A stretch of 45,437 bases of DNA from Planctomycetota bacterium (GTDB lineage Bacteria; Planctomycetota; UBA1135; UBA2386): contig CANGSN010000002.1 of NCBI GenBank assembly GCA_947455805.1, positions 1-45,437 of the forward strand. Direction: 5' to 3'. The translations under genes and the position numbers were made by a program. Below the pieces are notes generated by a model that was not told the origin of the DNA, made no database searches, and was given only the letters and a program-made list of their open reading frames with translations. Below are positions 24,918-32,460 of this stretch, in pieces. Within the stretch, counting starts at the first letter, position 1. Every line of letters starts with the position of its first letter.

Positions 24918-26870
24918 ATGACGCCACTCCGTCTCGTCTCCTTCGCACTGCTCGGTGCGACGCTCGCCGCCCAGCAGCAGGTGACCCTCCCCGACAATCA
25001 CTACTTCAGTGAGAGCAACCTGCAGCTCAACAATGTCGGCACCACCGCCTGGTGGCGCCCGACCGCCGGCCGCATGCAGATCCTCTACGAGGGCTCGAAC
25101 TTCACTGGCGTGACCGGGCCGATCTTCATCACGAAGATCAAGTTCCGCGGTGAGGACGGCGAGATCAACCTCGGCGGCCAGGTCTACACGGGCGTCAACG
25201 TCGCCGTCGGCTCGACCTCGGTGACCAACGCGACGATGACGAACACGTTCGCCAACAACCTGGCACCGACCCTGCCGGCGACCACGACGATGGGGACGAC
25301 GGTGACCACCAACGTCACGGTCGCGCCTTCGGTCGGCTCGATGCCGAACAACTGGAACATCGAGATCGACCTCGTGGCCCTCGGCGGCGCCATCGCGTTC
25401 GACCCGACCAGCAGCGAGCCGAACTTCCTGATCGACATCACGATGCCGAACGCGCCCAGCAATGCGGCGCCGCTGTCGCTGATCGCGATGGCGAACACGA
25501 CCGGCGGCTCGACGTTCATCCGCGGCGCCGGCGTGACGACGGCCACGCCAGGTTCTGCGACCGGAACGCTGAGCTCCATCCCGCTGATCGTCGGCGTCGA
25601 GTTCGCCGGCACCGGCGGCTTCAACCCGGTCGTCGTGGCCCGCAACGAAGTCTACGGCGGCGCCTGCGGCGGCTCGGCCTCGTCGTTCTACCAGGCGTTC
25701 CTGAACGGCCAGCAGTGGGACCTGAACAGCGGCCTGACGCTGACGCCGGACAATCCGACGGCGCCGACCTTCTACACGGTGTCGACCGGGGCTCCGGCCT
25801 TCGACGCGACCAAGGTGAACGCCACGGCCAACTCGATCGCCGACGACGCGCTGGTGACGCACGCACTGGGCTTCACGCACGCGTTCCCGGGCGGCTCGAC
25901 GAGCACGGTCGTCGCCAGCACCAACGGCTTCGTCTGGCTCGACCCGACGATGAACGACAACCAGTTCGCCGGCGTCGTCAGCCGCCTGCTCGGCGACCCG
26001 GTCACCGGCTCGACGGCGCCGATCGTGCAATACAGCGGTGGTCGCTACGCCCTGTATTGGCACGACCTGAACATGAGCAAGAACCTGACGCTGAACCCGC
26101 AGGCCGGCTTGCACGTGTTGACCGACACCAGCGGCGGCCCCGGCAACGCGGTCGCCTACGTGACCTGGCGCGACGTCGCCGAGTTCAACACGGTCGGTCC
26201 GTCGTCCGGCGTCACGCCGATCACCGGGCACACGATCTGGAACTTCCAGTGCGTGATCTACGAGGCGACCGGCGTCGTCGAGTTCCGTTACGGCAGCATG
26301 CCGCAGTTCACGACCTCCAGCGGTTCGACCCTCGGCCACCACGCGGCGATCGTCGGCTTCTCGCAGGGTCGCCTCGGCGGCCTCTCCGGCGTCAACTCGG
26401 TGGATCCGCAGTCGCGCGACCTGTCGATCGAGCCGGCGTTCACGACGTCGCCCGAAGGCTCGTTCGGCAACATCGGCCAGACCGCGGTGACCACGCCGGT
26501 GGCCGGCGGCGTCCAATACAACGGCCGCCTGTTCGCCGGCCAGACGGTGGCGTGGAACGCGAACAACGTCCCGCCCGGCTCGCTGCTCGGCGTGCAGTTC
26601 CTGGACATCGCGGCCGTTCGCCCCGGCATCCAGTTCCCGACGATCACGGCGCCGGGCTGCATGATCAGCCTGACGCCGACGGCGCTCGCCTGGGAGACGT
26701 TCGTGCTGCCGGGCGCGAATGTGACTGGTTCGGTGACGCTGACGATCCCGGCCGGTCTGGATGGTGTGGATCTGCACGCGCAGTTCCTGGTGCTCGACGG
26801 TCTGTTCGGCGGCCCGAACCTCGTCACCTCGTCGAGCAACGCCATCCGCCACACGATCGGTCAGAACTGA
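24918..26870 (+). CDS. Large secreted beta-rich protein with C-terminal module
   Basis: 650 residues with a short signal peptide (MTPLRLVSFALLGATLAAQQ). The mature protein is Thr/Asn/Gly-rich and beta-structured. An N-terminal domain (about 20-240) contains KIKFRGEDGEINLGGQVYTG. A central domain (about 255-530) has Trp-rich strands (YALYWHDLNMSKNL, GHTIWNFQCVIYEATGVVEF) of the kind seen in lectin-like or nidogen-like envelope domains. The end (GCMISLTP, VTLTIPAGLDGVDLHAQFLVLDG) matches the core and last strands of the shared C-terminal module. Function is unknown, probably surface exposed. The region 26871-26964 contains a strong hairpin and is the boundary to the cassette block. Confidence 0.78.
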   Translation: MTPLRLVSFALLGATLAAQQQVTLPDNHYFSESNLQLNNVGTTAWWRPTAGRMQILYEGSNFTGVTGPIFITKIKFRGEDGEINLGGQVYTGVNVAVGSTSVTNATMTNTFANNLAPTLPATTTMGTTVTTNVTVAPSVGSMPNNWNIEIDLVALGGAIAFDPTSSEPNFLIDITMPNAPSNAAPLSLIAMANTTGGSTFIRGAGVTTATPGSATGTLSSIPLIVGVEFAGTGGFNPVVVARNEVYGGACGGSASSFYQAFLNGQQWDLNSGLTLTPDNPTAPTFYTVSTGAPAFDATKVNATANSIADDALVTHALGFTHAFPGGSTSTVVASTNGFVWLDPTMNDNQFAGVVSRLLGDPVTGSTAPIVQYSGGRYALYWHDLNMSKNLTLNPQAGLHVLTDTSGGPGNAVAYVTWRDVAEFNTVGPSSGVTPITGHTIWNFQCVIYEATGVVEFRYGSMPQFTTSSGSTLGHHAAIVGFSQGRLGGLSGVNSVDPQSRDLSIEPAFTTSPEGSFGNIGQTAVTTPVAGGVQYNGRLFAGQTVAWNANNVPPGSLLGVQFLDIAAVRPGIQFPTITAPGCMISLTPTALAWETFVLPGANVTGSVTLTIPAGLDGVDLHAQFLVLDGLFGGPNLVTSSSNAIRHTIGQN

Positions 26871-26891
26871 TCGAGGCGGTTGCATGGAGCC

Positions 26892-26930
26892 GGTGACGCG
26901 GCCGCGCTGCTTGGCTCGCGGCCGCTCACC
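26892..26930. terminator. Strong hairpin with one bulged base between convergent genes
   Basis: GGTGACGCGGCCGCG (26892-26906) pairs with CGCGGCCGCTCACC (26917-26930) over 14 bp with a single extra C on the left arm and a 10-nt loop. It lies between the stop of the secreted-protein gene (26870) and the stop of the convergent SMI1/KNR4-like gene (26965). It could act as a bidirectional terminator; the single extrahelical base is also a feature of attC sites, so it may be a decayed end of the cassette array. Confidence 0.5.
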
Positions 26931-26964
26931 AGCCGCAGGCGCAGGGCACGGTCGTGGCGCGCCT

Positions 26965-27678
26965 CTAATCAGGCCGCTCGACCTGCTCCCATTCGAGCCC
27001 GGCTACCTTCGCGAGCTCGAGCACTCGTTCGAACGGCCGAGAGTCCAAGGCGGTCGCCCACAAACAGAGCCCCTCCTGCGTTTCGACGACGAGGTCGGCA
27101 TCGCCGTAGAGCCGCACTGGTTCGAAGAACCAGGGAATGTCGAGAACCGGCAAGCGCGGCAGGTGCTCGACGATCGCAGCGCAGACGGATTCCTGGGCCG
27201 CCACGCCGTAGGCGCGGAAGAGCGTTCGGGGCGAGTTCTTCACCCCGAGAAGCAACCACCAGACCGCCAGGTCGCAGATGCTCGGCGCTGCCTGACGCAG
27301 GTTCCGCTCGTCGTCGGCGAGGAGCACCACAGCGGGGTCCGTCTCGTGCAATGCCGCCAAGGGGATCGCCCATCGATGCACTCCCTGGTTCTCGCAGGCA
27401 ATCACCAGATGTCCCTGGTCGACGCACAGTTCGTGCGGCGCATACAGAACGTCCTGCACGTTCCACGCATCGGTGCGATGCCCGAATCGCTCGTGGAGCT
27501 CGCGCAGGGCGGCCGGCAATGCAAAGCCGAGCCGCGCTTCGGCTCGGTCCAGTTCGCCGGGCTTCGTCGTCGGTGCGGCCCCATCGCCATACCAATCGGA
27601 GAGCAACCCCGCGACGTGGCGCCACTTCGCTTCACGTGCAGACGATCCACCCGACGCGGAGTCCTCGATGCGTGTCAT
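26965..27678 (-). CDS. SMI1/KNR4 (SUKH)-like protein
   Basis: 237 residues, soluble. The N-terminal part contains the SUKH signature: ELDRAEARLGFALPAALREL followed by HERFG, then a strand-rich middle with LVIACENQGVHRWAIPL. SUKH proteins are frequent immunity proteins against polymorphic toxins and frequent integron cassette genes. The C-terminal part (about 150-237; DLVVETQEGLCLWATAL) may be a second related unit. No toxin gene is adjacent. It is the last gene of the minus-strand series, 10 bp after the preceding small membrane protein. Confidence 0.7.
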   Translation of the reverse strand: MTRIEDSASGGSSAREAKWRHVAGLLSDWYGDGAAPTTKPGELDRAEARLGFALPAALRELHERFGHRTDAWNVQDVLYAPHELCVDQGHLVIACENQGVHRWAIPLAALHETDPAVVLLADDERNLRQAAPSICDLAVWWLLLGVKNSPRTLFRAYGVAAQESVCAAIVEHLPRLPVLDIPWFFEPVRLYGDADLVVETQEGLCLWATALDSRPFERVLELAKVAGLEWEQVERPD

Positions 27679-27688
27679 GCAGCAGCCT

Positions 27689-28135
27689 TCATAGCCCCTT
27701 GACGACCCGCACTGGGCTCGTCGAACCGTCCAGACAGAAGCTCACCACCATCCACATGCGATCGAACACGAACCCGCGCCTCTGCAGCCCCACGTAGTAG
27801 CCGAGCTCGGCTTCTTCGACCCGCGCTTCCGGCTCCGATTCGCCGAGCATCGCCACGATCTCGGCGCGCGTTCGCCCCTTCCACGACCCCACAGCCATCA
27901 TGCAATCCAGCATCGCGAAGCGAACGCCCTCAGCGACGCACGCCGGATCGCGCCAGCGCACAGGGTCGAAGTTGCACCCGGGGTAGACGATCGGCCTGAG
28001 CGCGCTGGCGACGATCACGAGCACGCAGAAGCCGGCGAGCCAGGCCAGGGAGCGCGGAATCGCGACTCCATCGGAGCGCAGCGCAGCTCGCAATCCCGCC
28101 GAAGCCGTCACGGCATCTGAGGCCCTGAGTCTCAT
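27689..28135 (-). CDS. Small single-span membrane protein
   Basis: 148 residues. After about 28 polar residues comes one membrane helix (SLAWLAGFCVLVIVASAL), then an exported or periplasmic domain of about 100 residues with WKGRTRAEIVAMLGESEPEA, reminiscent of the helix-then-strand motif of BamE/SmpA-like domains (asking where a small domain folds on a membrane partner), and a C-terminal strand VVSFCLDGSTSPVRVVKGL. Family not certain. It lies 26 bp after the SMI1/KNR4-like gene and 10 bp before the next, without a palindrome between them, so these three could be one multigene cassette. Confidence 0.6.
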   Translation of the reverse strand: MRLRASDAVTASAGLRAALRSDGVAIPRSLAWLAGFCVLVIVASALRPIVYPGCNFDPVRWRDPACVAEGVRFAMLDCMMAVGSWKGRTRAEIVAMLGESEPEARVEEAELGYYVGLQRRGFVFDRMWMVVSFCLDGSTSPVRVVKGL

Positions 28136-28161
28136 GGGAGCTCGTCGTTCCTACACCCGCC

Positions 28162-28746
28162 CTACAAGAGCTTGCTCCAGAACTCGATCGGCGGAATCGA
28201 GTCGGGCCACGTACGACGCCCTGGGAGTTCGAACTCATGGCGCAGGTAGTCCTCGAGATCGAAGCCGTAGTAGATGACGTCCGTCTGGTGCACGGAGAAC
28301 ACCGGGTTTCCCGCTCGATGGGGGCTGGCTGGGATCATTCGGTGCAAGAACACCGGAACGAGCTTCGGCGCAGCATCGAGGAACTTGGCCGCCACCAGCT
28401 TGGCCTCGGCGGCAGAGTCCGGACGCGTACCCCATTCCGCCATCCAGACCTCATTGTGCTCGACGTCGAACAGGACCCCTTCTTTCGGCCCGTCCATCCA
28501 AGATCTCAGCGAGCCGTCGACACCTGCCCGCCAGTCTGGGAAACCGTCGCCCTTCGGGAGCGCAGTCTGCAAGAACCTCCGCAGGTCTGGCGGGAACCTG
28601 AATCCGTACTTCCGCTCGATCTGAGCAACCTCCCGGTCCGTGAGCCCAGACTCGAACGTGACGACGAATGGCTTCGTCTCGGGCGTGACGATCCCGTGGT
28701 AGTACTCAGCGCCGGTCAACTCCGCGACGAGCTTGGTCCAGTCCAT
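28162..28746 (-). CDS. SMI1/KNR4-like protein
   Basis: 194 residues from ATG 28746. It shows FESGLTDREVAQIERKYGFR, FPPDLRRFLQ and then LFDVEHNEVWMAEWG, the conserved first helix-strand arrangement of SMI1/KNR4 proteins, and a C-terminal segment PVFSVHQTDVIYYGFDLEDY typical of one bacterial subgroup. It is probably cytosolic; an immunity role is possible but unproven. ATG 28746 was chosen because AGGAG and GGAGG lie just upstream and MDWTKL is a natural start. A longer frame to 28848 would add a lipoprotein-like leader (MLGSLACAAMMASC) but overlaps the palindrome at 28819-28916. Confidence 0.7.
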   Translation of the reverse strand: MDWTKLVAELTGAEYYHGIVTPETKPFVVTFESGLTDREVAQIERKYGFRFPPDLRRFLQTALPKGDGFPDWRAGVDGSLRSWMDGPKEGVLFDVEHNEVWMAEWGTRPDSAAEAKLVAAKFLDAAPKLVPVFLHRMIPASPHRAGNPVFSVHQTDVIYYGFDLEDYLRHEFELPGRRTWPDSIPPIEFWSKLL

Positions 28747-28818
28747 GGCTCCTGCCTCCGGTCCCTGGGACGCCCGGTGGACCGCGCATGACGCCATCAT
28801 GGCTGCACACGCAAGGCT

Positions 28819-28916
28819 GCCCAACATCTTGCTTCGGATCACCTGCATCTTCGCACGTCGTGTTCACGCATCCGCCGCGAGCGGCGTTGCGGCGCTGGCC
28901 GGCTGCTCAGGTTGCG
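28819..28916 (-). repeat. Degenerate attC-like site
   Basis: GCCCAAC at 28819-28825 (GTTGGGC on the gene strand) marks one end. A GC-rich imperfect stem follows (GCCGCGAGCGGCG with CGGCGCTGGCCGGC, 28872-28902), closely similar to the stems of the two sites upstream. The other end is only GGTTGCG, a poor match to the expected box. It separates the 132-aa membrane-protein gene from the SMI1/KNR4-like gene. The site looks decayed. Confidence 0.4.
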
Positions 28917-29305
28917 AACCGCCAGAAGCTGTCGTCTCTCCAGACACAAGCGACGAACCAGATCAGGTTGCCTGTGTCCAGCAGCAACAAGACGAGGCAC
29001 GCGATGCTCAGGCCAACGTTGGCAGGAGCGAGCAGAAGCCCTGCGACTACTGCCATGCCCACCAACGGAATGCCGGATACGTTGCGGTACCTGCCTCTTC
29101 GCCTCAGAAAGTGATACACGAGAGGGCGTAGGAAGGAGAGGTAGAAGTTGAGGACGCAGATCCACGCGCCCAGGCAGAAGACCGAGTAGGCAAGCACGGT
29201 GCACGAGCCGCCGAAAAGCCTCCGCTCGACGAAGATCGACCCAATCGGCACCGCAAGCAGCAAGAGGACTGCGATGACAGCGATGCTCTTCCGTACGACG
29301 ATCAT
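28907..29305 (-). CDS. Small four-helix membrane protein
   Basis: 132 residues from ATG 29305, with four predicted membrane segments (about 7-22, 34-55, 75-92 and 94-116), Arg-rich loops between the second and third (FLRRRGRYR) and a short tail WRDDSFWRFAT. No known family is recognised. The ATG directly abuts the right-hand box of the attC-like site at 29306-29378, so there is no leader inside the cassette. The 3' end overlaps the degenerate site at 28819-28916. It is typical of small cassette-borne membrane proteins. Confidence 0.6.
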   Translation of the reverse strand: MIVVRKSIAVIAVLLLLAVPIGSIFVERRLFGGSCTVLAYSVFCLGAWICVLNFYLSFLRPLVYHFLRRRGRYRNVSGIPLVGMAVVAGLLLAPANVGLSIACLVLLLLDTGNLIWFVACVWRDDSFWRFAT

Positions 29306-29378
29306 GCCCACCCGACTTCTTTGACCCTCAGCCGCGAGCGCTGCTGCGGCGCTCTCCGGCTTCAAGGTCGTGTTGGGC
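29306..29378 (-). repeat. attC-like recombination site
   Basis: On the gene strand it begins GCCCAAC (29378-29372), 6 nt after the stop of the preceding gene, and ends GGTGGGC (29312-29306), one mismatch from GTTGGGC. Between them the inner boxes (CTTGAAGCCGG and CGGCTGAGGGTCAAAG) and the centre (GAGCGC with GCGCTC) can pair as an imperfect hairpin. Length 73 bp. It follows the gene strand in the usual gene-then-attC order. Confidence 0.55.
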
Positions 29379-29384
29379 AGCAGT

Positions 29385-29816
29385 CTATCGTCCCCTGATC
29401 GTCCGATCGCGTGCACCCGACCAGGATCTGATGTGGAGGACGTTTCCCGGCTCCATGCCTCGCAGGTCCGGCTCCTCGGTCGCCGTCAGGATGCCGGAGC
29501 CGGACCACTTGCCGTCGCGTGTCCAGTCTCCGACGAGCGTCTCGTCGAGCATCAAGGAGCGAATGAAGCTGATCGGGTCGCTTTCGGGCCATGGAACCGG
29601 AACCGGCCAGTCGAAGTGCATGTGGAACATGCCAAAGCCCACGGTGATCTCCCCCCCATCGGTGGTGACCCAGAACTCGCAATCCTGTCGGACCGGTCCC
29701 GGCTCGAGGTGAATCAGCAGCAGACCATTCTCGGCGCGGGCGTGGTCGCGGAGGCTCGGAACGGCGGCGAAGAGCGCGTCAGCGAATGATCGTGAAAAGT
29801 CGTCAAGTCCGTCCAT
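29385..29816 (-). CDS. Hypothetical cassette protein, 143 aa
   Basis: A soluble 143-residue protein from ATG 29816 (MDGLDDFSRSFADALFAAVP), which lies 17 nt after the recombination box of the preceding attC site. The sequence alternates strands rich in Trp and Phe (CEFWVTTDGGEITVGFGMFH, MHFDWPVPVPWPESDP), suggesting a small alpha-beta domain with an exposed aromatic surface. Similar folds occur among immunity-like proteins, but I do not recognise a named family. An upstream ATG at 29852 falls inside the attC site and is less likely. The stop codon is 6 nt before the next attC site. Confidence 0.6.
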   Translation of the reverse strand: MDGLDDFSRSFADALFAAVPSLRDHARAENGLLLIHLEPGPVRQDCEFWVTTDGGEITVGFGMFHMHFDWPVPVPWPESDPISFIRSLMLDETLVGDWTRDGKWSGSGILTATEEPDLRGMEPGNVLHIRSWSGARDRTIRGR

Positions 29817-29833
29817 TGTCCGCAAACCTGCCT

Positions 29834-29903
29834 GCCCAACGTCTTTGCCCATCAGCCGCCGGCGCCGCTTGGGGCGCCGGCCGGCTGCTTGGGCTTGTTG
29901 GGC
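29834..29903 (-). repeat. attC recombination site (best example)
   Basis: The 70-bp element has perfect outer boxes: GCCCAAC (29834-29840) and GTTGGGC (29897-29903) on the plus strand, which read RYYYAAC...GTTRRRY on both strands. Inside, TTGCCCATCAGCCG and CGGCTGCTTGGGC pair imperfectly, followed by CCGGCGCC with GGCGCCGG around a short GCTTG loop; one unpaired G breaks the stem, like the extrahelical bases of attC sites. It covers the last codons and stop (29852) of the upstream membrane gene. Confidence 0.7.
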
Positions 29904-30262
29904 GGTGCTTGCCCCCTCCCCCGCAACACGAGGCGTAGAGCAACGGCGATGGCGACGGAGGGGATCGAGTAGATTGCGCCGTAAGCCCAGCCGAAGTACA
30001 GCGCGAAGGTCCGCTTGGCACCGTCGGCAAGAAGACGGTCGAGCACCTCCGGTGGCGGGTCTGGCTGATCAGCAAGGTCTGCCAAGTGCTCGAAGTAGAA
30101 GTAGACTGCGCCGTTTGCGAGTATCCACCCTACAAGTGAAGTCCACAGTGTGAGCAGCGCCCATGATGCCGTGGAGTGACGAAGGAGCCGGCGGGTGAAC
30201 ACAGCTGGCTGCAGCAGCAGGAATGCTGCGACGCAAGCGACACATGCACAGTGACTCCACAT
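29852..30262 (-). CDS. Small membrane protein, C-terminus encoded in attC
   Basis: 136 residues from ATG 30262, which follows a GTTGGGC box (30265-30271) by only two bases. Three membrane segments are predicted (about 6-21, 31-55 and 89-112), separated by an acidic loop with DLADQPDPPPEVLDRLL. The last about 17 residues (Pro/Lys/Gly/Ala-rich: NKPKQPAGAPSGAGG) are translated from the attC hairpin itself, so that tail is probably not a conserved part of the protein. Family unknown. It would be the first cassette of the array on this strand. Confidence 0.55.
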   Translation of the reverse strand: MWSHCACVACVAAFLLLQPAVFTRRLLRHSTASWALLTLWTSLVGWILANGAVYFYFEHLADLADQPDPPPEVLDRLLADGAKRTFALYFGWAYGAIYSIPSVAIAVALRLVLRGRGQAPPNKPKQPAGAPSGAGG

Positions 30263-30619
30263 CCGCCCAACTCGTGTTCGAGGGAAGTGCCGAAAGCCGG
30301 CAGGCCTCGTTCCCCGCAGCCTATCGCCGCTCACCGACGCTGCAACCCGGCCGAGCACACCATCACCGGTCACCTGCACCGGCCTTCATGAGAAGTGCCT
30401 AACTCCGGAGCCGGGCAGGGCCCGAGCACCTCACGCGCGAACGAGTCTCCGCTCGCCCCTGAAGCCGCCAACCCCCGAGACGAGACCCGCGACCCAGCTC
30501 CCCACGCTCACGCCCCCTTCCCAAACGCCACCCACGCACTTCCCCGCACTTCCCCACCGCACCCTCCGCCGCACCGCCCCGCATCGCTATCCTGCTCGCC
30601 CTTCCAACCGAGCACGAAC
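30263..30619. other. Intergenic region between the cassette array and argS
   Basis: This 357-bp gap holds GCCCAAC at 30265-30271 (GTTGGGC on the minus strand, at the start of the first array gene), a second box-like GCCTAAC at 30397-30403 (GTTAGGC on the minus strand), and two copies of GAAGTGCC (30281-30288 and 30392-30399). No hairpin pairs with these boxes, so the region could be an attI-like remnant. Beyond 30404 I see no gene or integrase, only C-rich sequence leading to the argS promoter. Confidence 0.35.
30588..30593 (+). promoter_or_regulatory. -10 element of argS
   Basis: TATCCT in GCTATCCTGCTCGCCC, 26 nt before GTG 30620; nearly identical to the element before the ABC-F gene at 17264. 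Confidence 0.45.
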
Positions 30620-32350
30620 GTGACCGACCTGCACAGCCACCTGCGAGCCCGCCTGCTCACCGCCGTCACCGAACTCGGCCTGCCGCGCGCCGAGGCCGAA
30701 TCCCTGGTGCGCCTCGATCCGCCGAAGAACCGCGACCACGGCGACGTGGCACTCGGCACGTTCCAGCTGGCGAAGCTCGCCGGCAAGGCGCCGCCGGCGC
30801 TGGCGGCGGAGCTCGCGGCGAAGATCACCGCCGACGCCATCGTCGAGTCGGCCAGCGCGGCGGGGCCGTTCGTCAACTTCCGCTTTCGCCGTGGCGCGCT
30901 CGCCCGAGAAGTGCTGTCGGCGATCCAGGGTGATCTCGCGCCGTACGGCAAGGCCCGGAGCAACGGCCAGATCGTCTGCATCGACTTCAGCTCGCCGAAC
31001 ATCGCGAAGCCGTTCCACATCGGCCACATGCGAAGCACGGTGATCGGCAACTCCCTGTGCCGCATCCATCGCCATCAAGGGGCGACCGTGCACGGCATCA
31101 ACCACCTCGGCGACTGGGGCATGCCCTTCGCCAAGATGATGACGGCGTACATGCGCTGGGGGAACGAGCAGGAGCTGCACAAGTCGCCGATGCGCTACAT
31201 GTTCGACCTCTACAAGCGCTACGGCGTCGAAGTGAAGCAGAACCCTGCGCTCGACGACGAGGCGGCGGCGCACTTCCGCGCGCTCGAGAGCGGTGCGGAC
31301 AATCAGGAACGCCGCATGTGGCGGCTCCTGCGCGACGAGTCGCTGAAGGCGTTCCAGGGCCCGTACACGCGCCTCGGCGTCACGTTCGACCATGTCACCG
31401 GCGAGAGCTTCTTCGAGGACAAGATGGAGGCGGCGATGCAGCGCGTCACCGCGTCCTCTGTGCTCGAGGACAGCGACGGCGCGCAGGTCGTCTGGCTGAA
31501 GGAACTCGGCATCAAGGAGCCGTGCCTCTTGCGCAAGAGCGACGGCACGACGCTCTACCACACGCGCGACCTCGCAGCGGCGTTCTACCGCGAGCAGCAG
31601 TTCCACCCGACGCGCATCCTCTACGTCGTCGGCGCCGAGCAGAAGCTGCACTTCGACCAGCTGAAGGGCGTGCTGACGAAGATGCAGGAGCCGATCGCCA
31701 AGGCGGTCGAGCACGTGCCGTTCGGCCTCGTGCTCAGCAAGACCGAGGACGGCAAGTGGGAGAAGTTCGCGTCGCGCGCCGGCAACGCCGTGTTCCTCGA
31801 CGAGATCCTCGACGAGAGCGTCGCCAAGGTGCGCTCGATCATCCGCGAGAAGAACCCCGACCTGCCCAACGCCGACGAGGTCGCCGAGCAGATCGGCGTG
31901 TCGGCGATCGTGTTCAACGACCTGAAGAACTCGCGCATCAAGGACGTGAAGTTCGACTGGGACGCGATGCTGAACTTCGACGGCGAGACCGGGCCGTACG
32001 TGCAGTTCGCGTGCGCGCGCCTGAGCTCGATCCTGCGCAAGGTCGGCACCCAGGTGCCGAGCGTCGACGCCATCGACTGCGACGTGCTGGCCGACGCCGA
32101 GCGCGTGCTGCTGGTGATGATGGACTTCGGGACCGCCGTGCAGCGCGCGGCCGAACAGAGCGAACCGAGCCATGTCACCGCACACACCATCGCGCTCGCC
32201 GGCGAGATCCACAGCTACCTGCGCGACCACTACGTCGTCGGCCAGGAAGCGAAGGTGCGCGACGCGCGCCTCGTGCTGGTCGACGCCGCGCGGCGCCTCT
32301 TGACCACCGGCCTGTCGCTGCTCGGCATCAAGGCGCCCGAACGCATGTGA
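30620..32350 (+). CDS. argS: Arginyl-tRNA synthetase
   Basis: 576 residues, typical class I arginyl-tRNA synthetase. It attaches arginine to tRNA-Arg in the cytosol. The N-terminal additional domain (about 1-110; LDPPKNRDHGDVALGTFQLAK) is followed by the catalytic domain with FSSPNIAKPFHIGHMRSTVI (HIGH at 133-136), and the C-terminal anticodon-binding domain starts near VQFACARLSSILRK. The KMSKS position is degenerate (region FASRAGNAV), as in many ArgRS. GTG 30620 gives VTDLHSHLRARLL, the expected N-terminus; an upstream ATG in the same frame would add an implausible Pro/His-rich extension. It flanks the cassette array. Confidence 0.97.
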   Translation: MTDLHSHLRARLLTAVTELGLPRAEAESLVRLDPPKNRDHGDVALGTFQLAKLAGKAPPALAAELAAKITADAIVESASAAGPFVNFRFRRGALAREVLSAIQGDLAPYGKARSNGQIVCIDFSSPNIAKPFHIGHMRSTVIGNSLCRIHRHQGATVHGINHLGDWGMPFAKMMTAYMRWGNEQELHKSPMRYMFDLYKRYGVEVKQNPALDDEAAAHFRALESGADNQERRMWRLLRDESLKAFQGPYTRLGVTFDHVTGESFFEDKMEAAMQRVTASSVLEDSDGAQVVWLKELGIKEPCLLRKSDGTTLYHTRDLAAAFYREQQFHPTRILYVVGAEQKLHFDQLKGVLTKMQEPIAKAVEHVPFGLVLSKTEDGKWEKFASRAGNAVFLDEILDESVAKVRSIIREKNPDLPNADEVAEQIGVSAIVFNDLKNSRIKDVKFDWDAMLNFDGETGPYVQFACARLSSILRKVGTQVPSVDAIDCDVLADAERVLLVMMDFGTAVQRAAEQSEPSHVTAHTIALAGEIHSYLRDHYVVGQEAKVRDARLVLVDAARRLLTTGLSLLGIKAPERM

Positions 32351-32400
32351 ACGCGACGCGGCCGTGACGAGCACGGCCGGTCGCGCGAACGGGAATCACC

Positions 32401-32408
32401 GGTAGCAT
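32401..32408 (+). promoter_or_regulatory. GGTAGCAT motif upstream of the Kelch-like gene
   Basis: GGTAGCAT lies 52 nt before ATG 32461 and matches the octamer seen upstream of three other secreted-protein genes. GGAG (32446-32449) precedes the start and could serve a GTG start at 32458. Confidence 0.4.
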
Positions 32409-32460
32409 CCGCGGGCTCGGCGCCGGCTGTCGGCGCCTCCGAACCGGAGAAGCCCACGTG

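Larger units (their letters stand above)
26892..30403 (-). mobile_element. Candidate integrase-less integron cassette array (CALIN)
   Basis: Six short genes, all on the minus strand, are arranged gene then palindrome for three of the boundaries. The two best palindromes have outer boxes GCCCAAC and GTTGGGC (consensus RYYYAAC and GTTRRRY) enclosing an imperfect stem-loop of 70-73 bp, as in integron attC sites. Gene content (SMI1/KNR4-like proteins, small membrane proteins, unknowns) is typical of cassettes. No tyrosine recombinase is present in the window and argS lies where intI would be expected. Composition looks less GC-rich than the flanks. Limits are approximate. Confidence 0.6.

Noticed and set aside
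28746..28848. Lipoprotein leader extending the SMI1/KNR4-like protein upstream
   Set aside because: The leader overlaps the GCCCAAC box and attC-like palindrome, while ATG 28746 has a good Shine-Dalgarno sequence and starts at the conserved domain. It remains an alternative.
31864..31870. GCCCAAC box inside argS
   Set aside because: Lies in conserved coding sequence, with no palindrome; a chance match to the attC box.
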